Origin: Pseudocitrobacter faecalis
GTDB lineage: Bacteria; Pseudomonadota; Gammaproteobacteria; Enterobacterales; Enterobacteriaceae
NCBI GenBank assembly: GCA_003315335.1
Contig: QNRL01000001.1
Coordinates: forward strand, 496,001-560,000
Direction: 5' to 3'
Length of the DNA: 64,000 bases
A program made the position numbers and the translations under genes. The notes beneath the pieces are model-generated. The model worked only from the letters and a program-made list of their open reading frames with translations, was not told the origin of the DNA and made no database searches. Of this stretch, positions 8,737 through 18,391 are shown piece after piece (position 1 is the stretch's first letter; every line of letters begins with the position of its first letter).

Positions 8737-11322
8737 TCCGCTCCCATCACAAATAAACCCTCTCAACTCCGGCACACACGAACCACAGTTTGTCCCACAC
8801 TTCAGTTTTTGTCCTAATGCTTCTACAGAGGTACATCCCCCGGCGATGGCTTGTCGAATTCGCGTCTCCCCCACGCTAAAACAGCTACAGACAATTCGCC
8901 CCTGTGCGGGTTGCCCATTGACGCGGCCATTTAATAACGCATGTCGATCCGCCGGCGTTTGTGGCGCGTTATCAAACGCCGCCTTAATCAGCGCCAGTTC
9001 GATAACAGGCAATGTTTCAGCGCTCCACAGCCCAAGCATTAATCTGCCTTCATGCCATGCCAGCAAATGACAAAGTGATCCTGCCCGCGCGGTCTGAACC
9101 AGCCAGTTGCGCTGCTGGCAAAACCGCAGCAGCTCATCATAGATAGCCTTATCGCCGCAGAGCGTCAGGTGATGTAAGCCGTCAATCGCCTTACGCCACC
9201 ACTGTACGTGCTTCGGTAGCGGAACCGGCTTACGGGAAATCAATTCCCCTTGCCACGCCGGTTGCCAGGGCGCAATGCGTACCGCAACCTGTTTGCTTTC
9301 CGGTTGCCCGGAGTGCGGATCGGTCACCGCTTCAACCAGCGCATTCACTTTTCCCTGACGCGCGAAGCAGGCATTCCAGTGCATTGGCACAAACAGCGCG
9401 CCCGCTCGCTGCCCTGCCTGAATCGACACTTTGGCCACCATGACACCTTGTCTTGAGGTGATTCGGGCGAAACCACCTTCGCTAAGGTGAAAATGGTCTG
9501 CATCCTGAACCGAAACCTCCACCGTCGGCAGAGCAATATGCTGCATCAAACGCGGCACGGTGCCTGTGCGGGTCATGGTGTGCCACTGATCGCGAATACG
9601 ACCGCTATTGAGCAGCAGAGGATAAAGCGGCCCGATGCGCGCCCGGGTCGGTTGTGGTTCGACGGGCACCATTCGCAGCCGCTTATCCGCCCGCCAGCCC
9701 GAAAGGAGATCCAATGCGTCACCGCAAGTACGCACTGGCCAGCGTACAGGAGCCAGCGAATCCCACTCTGCACGGGTCAAGTTCGCGAGCCCGCTAATAT
9801 CGAACGCGCGCTCGCCGTGGTTTTCGAAGCCGGAAAGTGCAGCATGCTCACAAAATACCTCATGGGGATGCTGCCAGCGGAACGCCTCGCCAAAGCCCAA
9901 CGCGCGTGCCATCTGAGCGATAATCCACCAGTCTGCTTTTGCCTCGCCGGGGGCAGGAAGAAACGCGCGCTGACGCGAAATCCGCCGTTCTGAATTGGTC
10001 ACCGTGCCGTTTTTCTCGCCCCAGCTCAGGGCCGGAAAACGAATATGCGCGTAGCGCGAGGTGTCGGTATCGGCGGCCACCTCAGAGACGATGACCAGCG
10101 GACACGCCGCCAGCGCCTGACAGACCGCATGACTGTCCGGTAACGAGACAGCCGGGTTAGTCCCCATAATCCACACGGCCTTGACGTCACCGCGCCCAAT
10201 CGCAGCAAACAGATCGACCGCCATCAAACCCGGCGTTTGCGCCAGCCGTTCCGTTCCCCAGAAACGGGCAACACGTGCCAAATCGTCGGGCTCAAAGTTC
10301 ATGTGCGCCGCCAGCATCGTCGCCAGGCCGCCAACCTCCCGGCCTCCCATTGCATTCGGTTGCCCGGTCAGCGAAAACGGCCCGCATCCGGGGCGAGCGA
10401 ATTTTCCACAGGCCAGGTGAACATTGATTATTGCATTGCATTTATCGCTGCCGCTGGCGGACTGATTAATGCCCATCGTGTAGAGCGTGACGACGCGCGG
10501 CGCGGCGATAAACGCCGTATAAAAATCAGTGACTTCCTGCTCCGTCAGGTCACAAAATGCCGCGACCCGCTCCACCGGCCAGGGCTCTGCAGAATTCCTT
10601 GCCGCCTGCGCATCCGCATATTTCTGAACGAATTTCCCCTGCTGCACAATTTCGCGCAGCAACCCCACGTATAGCCCGGCGTCGCTACCGGGCGTAATGG
10701 CCAGATGACTATCCGCGATATCGCAGGTCGCAGTACGCCGTGGATCGATAACCACAATCCGCATCTGCGGATTCATCTTCCTCGCTTTCACCAGACGCTG
10801 ATACAGTACCGGATGCGACCAGGCAGCATTTGAGCCGACCAGCACTACCAGGTCGCTGTTTTCAATATCTTCATAGCTACACGGCACCACATCCGCCCCG
10901 AAGGCGCGTTTGTAGCCCGTCACCGCCGAGGACATACACAGACGAGAGTTGGTATCAATATTGGCCGCGCCGATAAATCCCTTCATCAGCTTGTTAGCCG
11001 CATAATAATCCTCCGTCAGCAGTTGCCCGGAGGCATAAAACGCCACCGCCTGTGGCCCGTATTCATCGATAATCGCCCGCAGGCGCCCCCCCGCCTCATC
11101 GATTGCGTGCTGCCAACTGACGCGCTGCCCCGCTACTTCCGGGTGCAACAACCTGCCCGACAGTCCCGTCGTTTCACCGAGCGCCGCGCCCTTCACGCAC
11201 AGGCGACCAAAATTGGCCGGGTGCGCGTCATCGCCACGCACGCTGACCACGCCCTTCTCTTCGCACGCGATCACTCCGCAGCCTACGCCGCAGTAGGGAC
11301 ATGTGGTTCGGGTTTCAGTCAT
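8680..11322 (-). CDS. nasA: Assimilatory nitrate reductase catalytic subunit NasA
   Basis: This cytoplasmic molybdopterin enzyme reduces nitrate to nitrite for nitrogen assimilation. The product is 880 residues. It opens with the N-terminal [4Fe-4S] ligand motif (CPYCGVGCGV), followed by the bis-MGD molybdopterin domains (MGINQSASGSDKCNAI, GRIRDQWHTMTRTG) and a C-terminal BFD-like [2Fe-2S] domain (GRIVCSCFSVGE ... KCGTNCGSC) typical of Klebsiella-type NasA. It is last in the nas operon and its ATG overlaps the preceding stop (ATGA). The final residues, about 18 from HPHPNPLPEGEG onward, are encoded by a REP-like repeat. That tail is probably a late addition replacing the original terminus. 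Confidence 0.95.
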   Translation of the reverse strand: MTETRTTCPYCGVGCGVIACEEKGVVSVRGDDAHPANFGRLCVKGAALGETTGLSGRLLHPEVAGQRVSWQHAIDEAGGRLRAIIDEYGPQAVAFYASGQLLTEDYYAANKLMKGFIGAANIDTNSRLCMSSAVTGYKRAFGADVVPCSYEDIENSDLVVLVGSNAAWSHPVLYQRLVKARKMNPQMRIVVIDPRRTATCDIADSHLAITPGSDAGLYVGLLREIVQQGKFVQKYADAQAARNSAEPWPVERVAAFCDLTEQEVTDFYTAFIAAPRVVTLYTMGINQSASGSDKCNAIINVHLACGKFARPGCGPFSLTGQPNAMGGREVGGLATMLAAHMNFEPDDLARVARFWGTERLAQTPGLMAVDLFAAIGRGDVKAVWIMGTNPAVSLPDSHAVCQALAACPLVIVSEVAADTDTSRYAHIRFPALSWGEKNGTVTNSERRISRQRAFLPAPGEAKADWWIIAQMARALGFGEAFRWQHPHEVFCEHAALSGFENHGERAFDISGLANLTRAEWDSLAPVRWPVRTCGDALDLLSGWRADKRLRMVPVEPQPTRARIGPLYPLLLNSGRIRDQWHTMTRTGTVPRLMQHIALPTVEVSVQDADHFHLSEGGFARITSRQGVMVAKVSIQAGQRAGALFVPMHWNACFARQGKVNALVEAVTDPHSGQPESKQVAVRIAPWQPAWQGELISRKPVPLPKHVQWWRKAIDGLHHLTLCGDKAIYDELLRFCQQRNWLVQTARAGSLCHLLAWHEGRLMLGLWSAETLPVIELALIKAAFDNAPQTPADRHALLNGRVNGQPAQGRIVCSCFSVGETRIRQAIAGGCTSVEALGQKLKCGTNCGSCVPELRGFICDGSGHPHPNPLPEGEGTDRTYV

Positions 11323-14300
11323 GAAGCCTCCGCGCGCAGCAGTAACGGCTGATTACTGACCCACACGGTGCCGTTCTCCACTTTCACCGGCCAGGCGCGC
11401 ACCACGGCTTCTCCGCTATCGCACTGTCGGCCATCACGCAGACGAATACGCCGTTTGTAGAGCGGCGAAATAACAATGGGTTCACCCGCCGCATCACCCA
11501 GCAGACCGCGTGACAGGACGTTTGCCTGGCTACCCGGCTCAAGGTTATCAAGGGCATAGACGTTTTCGCCAACGCGGAACAACGCAATTTGCATCTCACC
11601 GAGGCGCGCGCCGATCCCGGCCTGAGCGGGGATCGCGGTCAGCGCGCAAATCGCCTGCCACGGTTTTGTGCTGACATTAAGCGTCGGCATAACCGGCATC
11701 TCCACCGGCTGCAACTGCCCACGCACATCATGACGCTGTACCGCCTCATCCGGCATGTCGCTGTTAACGTATGAGCGGAACAACGCCAGCCGCTGCGGGT
11801 CGTTCAGCGTAGTACGCCATTCACACTGATAGCTGTCGATGACGCGCGCCATTTCCCGCTCCAGCTCGTCGGCAATACCGAGGCTATCGTTAAGAATCAC
11901 CTCGCGCAGATAGTCAATTCCCCCCTCAAGGTTATCCATCCAGGTGCTGGTGCGTTGCAGGCGGTCGGCTGTACGAATATAGAACATCAGAAAACGGTCG
12001 ATGGTACGCAGCAGCGTGGCGTCATCCAGGTCGCTGGCAAAGAGATCGGCATGACGGGGTTTCATACCGCCATTGCCGCACAAATAGAGATTCCAGCCTT
12101 TTTCGGTAGCGATCACACCCACATCTTTACCCTGCGCTTCCGCGCATTCCCGGGTGCATCCCGACACTGCCATTTTGATCTTATGCGGCGCGCGCAATCC
12201 TTTGTAGCGGTGCTCCAGCGTCACGGCAAGCGCGGTCGAGTCCTGCACGCCGTAGCGACACCAGGTTGAACCAACGCACGATTTCACCGTACGTAATGAT
12301 TTTCCGTAGGCGTGTCCGGTTTCGAATCCGGCGTCAATCAGCTCACGCCATATGGCAGGCAACTGCTCCAGACGCGCGCCGAATAGATCAATTCGCTGGC
12401 CGCCGGTAATTTTGCTGTATAGCTGATAACGCTTAGCGACCTGCCCGATAGTGATAAGGCCATCCGGCGTCACTTCGCCCGCAGCCATACGCGGCACGAT
12501 GGAATAGGTACCGTCTTTCTGGATATTCGCGAAGTAACGATCGTTGGTATCCTGCAGCGGTAAGTGTGCCGGTTTCAGCAAATAATCATTCCAGCAAGAG
12601 GCGAGAACAGAGGCCACAACCGGTTTACAGATTTCGCAACCGTCGCCCTGACCGTAGCGGCTAATCAGTTGCTCAAAGGTATGGATACGGTTAACCCGCA
12701 CCAGGTGATAAATGTCCTGTCGCGAATACGCAAAGTGTTCACAAACGTCTTTCTTAACCTCAACGCCCTGCCGGGCAAGCTGGAATTCCATCACCTGCTT
12801 CACCAGTGCGCTGCATCCGCCGCAGCCCGTTGCCGCTTTGGTGCAGCTTTTGATGGCTCCCATCTCCGTTGCGCCCTCCAGGACCGCGTGGCAAATATCA
12901 CTTTTACTGACGTTATGACAGGAGCATATTTGCGCGCTGTCCGGTAGCGCCGCCACACCCAGCGCTTTAGGCGCACTCCCTTCAACCGCGGGTAAAATCA
13001 GCGACGCGGGTTGCGCCGGGAGCGCAATTGCATTGAGCATCATTTGCAGCAGCGTAGGGTAATCGCTGGCGTCACCCACCAGTACACCGCCGAGCAGCGT
13101 TTTGCCGTCGGCGCTCACCACAATTTTTTTGTACACCTGCGCTGGGCCATCTACCCATTGATAGCTCTGGCAACCCGCCGTGCGCCCCTGGGCGTCGCCA
13201 AATGACGCCACATCCACGCCTAACAGTTTCAGCTTGGTACTCATATCTGCGCCAGTAAACGGCAGTTCCGCACCGGCAAGTGTCGCCGCCACGGTACGCG
13301 CCATCTGGTAACCCGGCGCGACCAGACCGAAGATTTTGTTTTCCCACAGCGCACATTCGCCAATGGCAAAGATATCAGCGTCCGAGGTGCGGCAGTGGTT
13401 ATCCACCATAATGCCGCCGCGTTCTCCCACGCTCAGGTTGCCGCTACGGGCCAGCGTATCCTGTGGGCGAATACCCGCCGAAAAGACCACCATGTCGGTC
13501 AGCAGCGTTTCGCCGTCGGCAAAACGCAGGGTCAGGCCTTCCGCCGTGTGTTCAATCGCGGTCGTCGTCTTACTGGTATGTACACCCACGCCGAGTTCGC
13601 TGATTTTTTCACGCAGCATCGCTGCGCCGCCGTTATCAAGCTGTACCGCCATCAGATTGGGCGCGAACTCGACCACGTGCGTTTCCAGCCCTAACTGACG
13701 CAGTGCATTGGCCGCCTCCAGCCCCAGTAGTCCGCCGCCTATCACCACACCCCGCGCCGCCGTTTTGGCATGCGCAGCAATGGCATCCAGATCGTCCAGG
13801 GTGCGGTAGACAAAGCAGCCCGGCAAATCATTACCGGGTATCGGCGGAACAAACGGCCAGGAGCCGGTCGCCAGCACCAGTTTGTCCCAATGCAGTTCAT
13901 GCCCCTGCGCATCACGCAGCAGGTGCGTTTGCGGGTCGATGGCCGCCACCGCCTGCGAAAGGCGTAATTCGATGCCGTTTGTGGTGAAGAAATCATCTTC
14001 CACCAGCGATAATGAAGCTGCATCGCGCCCGGAGAAGTATTCCGAGAGATGTACGCGGTCGTAGGCGGCATAACGCTCAGCACCGAAAACCACAATCTGA
14101 TAGTGCTCATGCAGATTTTGTTGAACACATTGCTGCAGAAAATGGTGGCCGACCATGCCGTGCCCCACCACCGCAAGTGTTGGTTTGCTCATGATTTGTC
14201 TTCCTTCAGCCGTTGGCTGCGCAGTGAATTGGTCGAATATCCAGCCCGGCTGTGCGGGTTGGGGGGAGTGGATAAGATCGGTAAACGTGGCGGCAGCGGC

Positions 14301-15383
14301 GCAGTCGCCCATCAGCAACACACCGCGGAGCCTGCCATCACGCAACAGCAGACGCCGATAATGGCCGCTTTGTGGGTCGAATGAAGACCAGACGTCGTCA
14401 TTTCCAATCGCCTCTACCTGGCCTGCGCTAAAGAGGTCGATACCGGTCACTTTCAGGCGAGTGCCGCTATCCTGCCAGTGAAAATCCGCCTGCGGCATGC
14501 CCGCAAGACGCGCACTGAGCACCTCGGCCTGCTGCAAACAAGGTGCAACGAGACCCCAGGTCTGCCCGTCGATTTCGCAGCATTCACCGATAGCACTCAC
14601 ACCCGGCACGGCCGTTGCCAGTTGGCGATTGACCACAATCCCTCGCTGGCAATGCATTCCGCTTTGTTGTGCCAGGGCAATATTGGGACGGACACCGGCT
14701 GCAATAACGACGCGTACTGCGGGCAGGCAACGGCTATCCTTGAGTTCAACAAACCGCTCGCGAATCGCGCGCACGTTCGCGTTGAGTTCGCAACGGATCC
14801 CTCGCGCTTGCAGGTTTTGCACCAGTAGCTGACTCGCCTGACTGTCGAGCTGCTGTTCCATTAATTTGTCGCCACGATGCAATAACGTGACGTTGTCACC
14901 TCTCAACGCCAGTGCCGCCGCCGCTTCCACGCCCAACACACCGCCGCCGATAACCACGGTATCACCGGGTGTCGCCAGCATGGCCTGCACATCCGCCAGG
15001 GTGCGAAAGGTGTGGACATGCGGCAAAGCAATGCCGGGAAACGGCGGCATAAACGGCAGCGACCCGCAGGCAAACACCAGCTCATCCCAGGGCAATTCGC
15101 CATGGGGGGTGACAACGCGCCGCGTTCGCGTGCAGACCTGCTGCGCCGTCTCGCCCTGCCGCACGCGAATATTGTTTTCCGCATACCATTCAGGCGTTTG
15201 CAGCAGCGTCTGGTCGAAGGCTTTTTCGCCGCTCAGCACGGGTGAAAGCTGGATGCGGTTATAGGCCTGACAGGGTTCATCACCGATTAGGGTAATGGCA
15301 AACGCCCCCGGCGCGAGCTTCACCAACCGTTCTGCCAGACGGGTTGCCGCCATGCCATTGCCAATCATCACCAGTTTTCGCAT
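11319..15383 (-). CDS. nasB: Fused NasC-NasB: nitrate reductase electron-transfer subunit joined to NADH-nitrite reductase
   Basis: A single 1354-codon frame contains two proteins that are separate in Klebsiella oxytoca. Residues 1-397 are NasC-like: FAD/NAD oxidoreductase (IGNGMAATRLAE, VVIGGGVLGVEAA) passing NADH electrons to NasA. From 398 onward, beginning MSKPTLAVVGHG, is NasB: a second FAD/NAD pair, a BFD-like [2Fe-2S] region (ICSCHNVSKSD ... GCGGC), the siroheme/[4Fe-4S] sulfite/nitrite reductase domain (SCVGSTWCRYG; SGCTRECAEAQGKD) and a NirD/Rieske-like C-terminus. It reduces nitrite to ammonium with six electrons. No stop separates the halves. The NasB half alone, from the internal ATG at 14192, is 957 residues. 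Whether a fused chain, free NasB or both are made is not shown by sequence. Confidence 0.9.
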   Translation of the reverse strand: MRKLVMIGNGMAATRLAERLVKLAPGAFAITLIGDEPCQAYNRIQLSPVLSGEKAFDQTLLQTPEWYAENNIRVRQGETAQQVCTRTRRVVTPHGELPWDELVFACGSLPFMPPFPGIALPHVHTFRTLADVQAMLATPGDTVVIGGGVLGVEAAAALALRGDNVTLLHRGDKLMEQQLDSQASQLLVQNLQARGIRCELNANVRAIRERFVELKDSRCLPAVRVVIAAGVRPNIALAQQSGMHCQRGIVVNRQLATAVPGVSAIGECCEIDGQTWGLVAPCLQQAEVLSARLAGMPQADFHWQDSGTRLKVTGIDLFSAGQVEAIGNDDVWSSFDPQSGHYRRLLLRDGRLRGVLLMGDCAAAATFTDLIHSPQPAQPGWIFDQFTAQPTAEGRQIMSKPTLAVVGHGMVGHHFLQQCVQQNLHEHYQIVVFGAERYAAYDRVHLSEYFSGRDAASLSLVEDDFFTTNGIELRLSQAVAAIDPQTHLLRDAQGHELHWDKLVLATGSWPFVPPIPGNDLPGCFVYRTLDDLDAIAAHAKTAARGVVIGGGLLGLEAANALRQLGLETHVVEFAPNLMAVQLDNGGAAMLREKISELGVGVHTSKTTTAIEHTAEGLTLRFADGETLLTDMVVFSAGIRPQDTLARSGNLSVGERGGIMVDNHCRTSDADIFAIGECALWENKIFGLVAPGYQMARTVAATLAGAELPFTGADMSTKLKLLGVDVASFGDAQGRTAGCQSYQWVDGPAQVYKKIVVSADGKTLLGGVLVGDASDYPTLLQMMLNAIALPAQPASLILPAVEGSAPKALGVAALPDSAQICSCHNVSKSDICHAVLEGATEMGAIKSCTKAATGCGGCSALVKQVMEFQLARQGVEVKKDVCEHFAYSRQDIYHLVRVNRIHTFEQLISRYGQGDGCEICKPVVASVLASCWNDYLLKPAHLPLQDTNDRYFANIQKDGTYSIVPRMAAGEVTPDGLITIGQVAKRYQLYSKITGGQRIDLFGARLEQLPAIWRELIDAGFETGHAYGKSLRTVKSCVGSTWCRYGVQDSTALAVTLEHRYKGLRAPHKIKMAVSGCTRECAEAQGKDVGVIATEKGWNLYLCGNGGMKPRHADLFASDLDDATLLRTIDRFLMFYIRTADRLQRTSTWMDNLEGGIDYLREVILNDSLGIADELEREMARVIDSYQCEWRTTLNDPQRLALFRSYVNSDMPDEAVQRHDVRGQLQPVEMPVMPTLNVSTKPWQAICALTAIPAQAGIGARLGEMQIALFRVGENVYALDNLEPGSQANVLSRGLLGDAAGEPIVISPLYKRRIRLRDGRQCDSGEAVVRAWPVKVENGTVWVSNQPLLLRAEAS
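14189..14206 (-). promoter_or_regulatory. Internal ribosome binding site and start of nasB inside the nasC-nasB frame
   Basis: On the minus strand AAGGAAG is followed after seven bases by ATG at 14192-14190, the expected NasB start (MSKPTLAVVG). In the +1 frame the nasC tail would end in a TGA overlapping this start as ATGA, the usual arrangement for translationally coupled genes. In the frame actually open from the nasC start there is no stop. Confidence 0.65.
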
Positions 15384-15394
15384 CGCGCGTCCCC

Positions 15395-16183
15395 TTACGC
15401 CGCTTTGGGCTGTTTTTCGTAAAGGAAATGCAGAATTTGCTGGCGCAAATGGTGGTAACGAGAGTCATCGGCCAGCAGCACGCGGTTGTGCGGGCGCGCA
15501 AGGTTGACGTCAAGAATCTCCCCGACCGTTGCCGCCGGGCCATTCGTCATCATCAATACCCGGTCAGAAAGCAGCACCGCTTCATCGACGTCGTGGGTAA
15601 TCAGCACAATGGTGGTATTGAGCGCCTGCTGAATCTGCATTACTGAGTCCTGAAGATGTGCCCGGGTCAGCGCATCCAGTGCGCCAAACGGCTCATCCAT
15701 CAACAGCACTTTCGGCTTCATCGCCAGCGCGCGGGCAATGCCGACGCGCTGCTTCATCCCGCCCGAGATTTCCCCCGGGCGTTTATGCAGCGCATGGCCC
15801 ATCTGCACCCGCTCAAGATTGTGAACGATCCAGTCGTGACGTTCGGCTTTGCTCATGCTTTTGTGGAAAACGTGATCTACCGCCAGCGCCACGTTGTCGA
15901 AGCAGGTTAACCATGGCAGCAGTGAGTGGTTCTGGAAAACGACGGCGCGCTCCGGTCCTGGTCCCGCAATTTCACGGTTGTCGCAAATCAGCCCGCCTTC
16001 TGTCGGGAGCGTTATCCCGGCAATCAGATTAAGCAACGTCGATTTGCCACAGCCGGAGTGACCGATAAGGCTTATCGTTTCACCTTCGTGGATATCGAAC
16101 GACACGTTTTGCAGCGCCAGAAATTCACCGCTGGCGGTATGGAATCGTTGGCTGACAGCCTGAACCTGAATTAAGGGTTTCAT
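15395..16183 (-). CDS. nasD: Nitrate ABC transporter ATP-binding protein NasD
   Basis: This is the ATPase of the periplasmic-binding-protein-dependent nitrate/nitrite importer NasFED. The product is 262 residues with Walker A GHSGCGKST (about 38-46), Q-loop region, signature ISGGMKQRVGIARAL and Walker B VLLMDEPFGALD, followed by the switch His in LITHDVDEA. It belongs to the NrtD/SsuB/TauB group. The ATG at 16183 has GGAGC upstream. It lies 10 bases after nasE and 11 bases before nasC in the operon. Substrate assignment rests on operon context. Confidence 0.93.
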   Translation of the reverse strand: MKPLIQVQAVSQRFHTASGEFLALQNVSFDIHEGETISLIGHSGCGKSTLLNLIAGITLPTEGGLICDNREIAGPGPERAVVFQNHSLLPWLTCFDNVALAVDHVFHKSMSKAERHDWIVHNLERVQMGHALHKRPGEISGGMKQRVGIARALAMKPKVLLMDEPFGALDALTRAHLQDSVMQIQQALNTTIVLITHDVDEAVLLSDRVLMMTNGPAATVGEILDVNLARPHNRVLLADDSRYHHLRQQILHFLYEKQPKAA

Positions 16184-16193
16184 TATGTGCTCC

Positions 16194-17075
16194 TTATTTA
16201 TCCTGCCAGCTGAAACGGCGGGCGATCAGCATCAACCCTTGTTCCAGCACCAGCCCAACCACGCCAATAATAACGATGGCAATGAGAATGTTTTCGACGT
16301 TGAGGTTGTTCCATTCATTCCAGATCCAAAAACCGATCCCCAGCCCGCCGGTGAGCATTTCGGCAGCGACGATCACCAGCCAGGCAATCCCGATGGAGAG
16401 ACGCACGCCGGTCAGTACCGCTGGCAGCACCGCCGGGAAAAGGATCTTGCGCATCACCGTCCATTCTGAGAGCTGTAACACGCGCGCGACGTTGAGGTAG
16501 TCTTGCGGAATGCGGCGCACGCCTTCTGCGGTATTAATAACCATCGGCCAGATTGAGCAGATAAAAATGGTCCAACTGGACGCAGGCTCCGCTTTCTGGA
16601 ACAGGAGGAGGCCAATCGGCAGCCAGGCAAGCGGACTTACCGGGCGCAGCAGCGCAATCAGTGGCGAAAACATGCGGGAGAAAAAGAGAAAACGACCTAT
16701 CAGGAATCCCAGGGGAATCCCCACCAGCGCGGCGAGGCCAAAGCCCACCGCCACCCGCTGGAGAGAGGCCAGCACATTCCAGCCCACGCCCACATCGTTC
16801 GGTCCATTGTTATAGAACGGGTCAGCAAACAGCGTCAGCGCGGAATCCAGTGTGCTGAGCGGCGTCGGAAAACCTTTGCTGTTAATAGCGGCAAGTTGCC
16901 AGGCCAGCACCAACAACCCCAGCCCCAGTACCGCAGGAACGGTACGCTCGGCAATATTACGCAACACGCGTCCCGCAGGAGGCACGCGTCGGCGCACCTG
17001 TACCGGCGGGAGTGTAATCACTTCACCCGGAATAGCCGGTGTGGCAGCCGGTTTGACATTTAGTATCTGTTTCAT
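16194..17075 (-). CDS. nasE: Nitrate ABC transporter permease NasE
   Basis: This is the inner-membrane permease of the NasFED importer, 293 residues from ATG 17075. A proline-rich cytoplasmic N-terminus (about 1-45) is followed by six hydrophobic segments and the EAA-type loop contacting the ATPase (EGVRRIPQDYLNVARVLQLSEW). It is of the NrtB family. The chosen start lies one base after the nasF stop and has GAGGAG at good spacing; a start at 17114 would overlap nasF and is not needed. The protein works with NasF outside and NasD inside. Confidence 0.93.
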   Translation of the reverse strand: MKQILNVKPAATPAIPGEVITLPPVQVRRRVPPAGRVLRNIAERTVPAVLGLGLLVLAWQLAAINSKGFPTPLSTLDSALTLFADPFYNNGPNDVGVGWNVLASLQRVAVGFGLAALVGIPLGFLIGRFLFFSRMFSPLIALLRPVSPLAWLPIGLLLFQKAEPASSWTIFICSIWPMVINTAEGVRRIPQDYLNVARVLQLSEWTVMRKILFPAVLPAVLTGVRLSIGIAWLVIVAAEMLTGGLGIGFWIWNEWNNLNVENILIAIVIIGVVGLVLEQGLMLIARRFSWQDK

Positions 17076-17076
17076 C

Positions 17077-18333
17077 TCAGGCTCCTCTACGTTGAATGGA
17101 AAAGCTGCGGGCATACCCTTCCGGGTCGCTACCGTTCCACACCGTTCCGTCCATCAGTGTGCTGCTGCGTAACAGACTTGAGGGCGGAGTAATACCGCCA
17201 ACCGCCTGTGCCGCGTCTTTCCAGATATCCGTGCGGTTAATGCGTTGCGCGATGGCCAGATAATCGGGTTCCGTTTTAAGAAGTCCCCAGCGGCGAAATT
17301 GGGTTAAGAACCACATCCCGTCGGAGAGCCACGGGAAGGTTACTTCGCCCTCCGCGTAAAAACGCATAGGATGCGTATCCTGCCAGTGACGGCCGATGCC
17401 GTTGTCGTATTCACCCAGCATGCGGCCTGTGAGGTACTGTTCTTTGGTGTTCAGCCAGCCGCGACGCGAGAGGATCTGAGCGGTTTCACGTTTATTTTCT
17501 GGTGACGCTTCAATCCAGCGTGCGGCGTCAATGAGCGCCGCGACCAATGCGCGACTGGTATTGGGATTCTGTTCCACCCATTCACGACGCGTGCCGAGCA
17601 CTTTCTCCGGGTGCTCCGGCCAGATATCCTGCGTGGTCGCCGCCGTGAAGCCGATGCGGTCGTTAATCGCCCGCGCGTTCCACGGCTCGCCAACACAAAA
17701 GCCCACCATGTTGCCGATGCGCATGTTCATCACCATCTGCGGCGGCGGTACCACTACGGTGCGCACATCGTCAAAGGGATGAATGCCGCCGCTCGCCAGC
17801 CAGTAATAGAGCCACATGGCGTGGGTACCGGTCGGGAAGGTGTGGGCGAAGGTATAAGCGCCCGGCGTGCTCTGACCAATCAGCTTTTTCAGCGCCGGCA
17901 GGTCTGTCACGCCTTTCTCCTGTAACTCAGCAGAAAGCGTAATGGCCTGCCCGTTGCGGTTGAGGGTCATCAGGTTTGCCATCGCCTTCGGCTTACTGGC
18001 GATACCCAACTCCAGCCCGTAAAGCAGCCCATAGAGCACATGCGCCGCATCCAGTTCGCCATTGACCAGTTTGTCGCGCACCGCCGCCCAGCTCGCCTCT
18101 TTGCTGGGAACAAGCGTAATGCCGTACTTTTTGTCAAAGCCCTTCAGCGCGGCAATTGCCAGCGGTGCACAGTCGGTTAGCGGGATAAACCCCACTCTTA
18201 CCATCTCCAGTTCGGGCTTATCCGAGCCCGCCGCCCACGCCGAATGCATCAAACCCGGCAGCAACATCGCGCCCCCCAGTGCCGCCCCTGCCTGTAATAA
18301 ACGCCGTCGAGAGAGTGAAAATGCATCGCCCAT
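17077..18333 (-). CDS. nasF: Nitrate-binding periplasmic protein NasF
   Basis: This is the substrate-binding component of the nitrate/nitrite importer, NrtA family, 418 residues from ATG 18333. The N-terminus carries a twin-arginine-type signal (SRRRLLQAG, then a hydrophobic stretch ending AWAAG), predicting Tat export. The mature part has the NMT1/NrtA fold (VGFIPLTDCAPLAIAA ... GFCVGEPWNARA). It is first in the nas operon. The start is preceded by GGGAG with five bases spacing and sits only 16 bases after the T-run of a leader terminator, so expression depends on antitermination. An upstream ATG at 18381 lies inside that terminator and is rejected. Confidence 0.93.
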   Translation of the reverse strand: MGDAFSLSRRRLLQAGAALGGAMLLPGLMHSAWAAGSDKPELEMVRVGFIPLTDCAPLAIAALKGFDKKYGITLVPSKEASWAAVRDKLVNGELDAAHVLYGLLYGLELGIASKPKAMANLMTLNRNGQAITLSAELQEKGVTDLPALKKLIGQSTPGAYTFAHTFPTGTHAMWLYYWLASGGIHPFDDVRTVVVPPPQMVMNMRIGNMVGFCVGEPWNARAINDRIGFTAATTQDIWPEHPEKVLGTRREWVEQNPNTSRALVAALIDAARWIEASPENKRETAQILSRRGWLNTKEQYLTGRMLGEYDNGIGRHWQDTHPMRFYAEGEVTFPWLSDGMWFLTQFRRWGLLKTEPDYLAIAQRINRTDIWKDAAQAVGGITPPSSLLRSSTLMDGTVWNGSDPEGYARSFSIQRRGA

Positions 18334-18349
18334 AGCTGCTCCCACATAT

Positions 18350-18391
18350 AAAAAAAAAAGCGCCCGGCAGTGCTTACACACTGCGGGACGC
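18350..18391 (-). terminator. Leader terminator (attenuator) of the nasF operon
   Basis: On the minus strand a 13-pair stem with one mismatch and one G-U pair (GCGTCCCGCAGTG with CACTGCCGGGCGC) is followed by a run of ten T. It lies between the sigma54 promoter and the nasF start. Its 5' arm shares bases with antiterminator hairpin P2 (18386-18399), so the two structures exclude one another. This fits the NasR antitermination mechanism established for Klebsiella oxytoca nasF. Confidence 0.92.
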
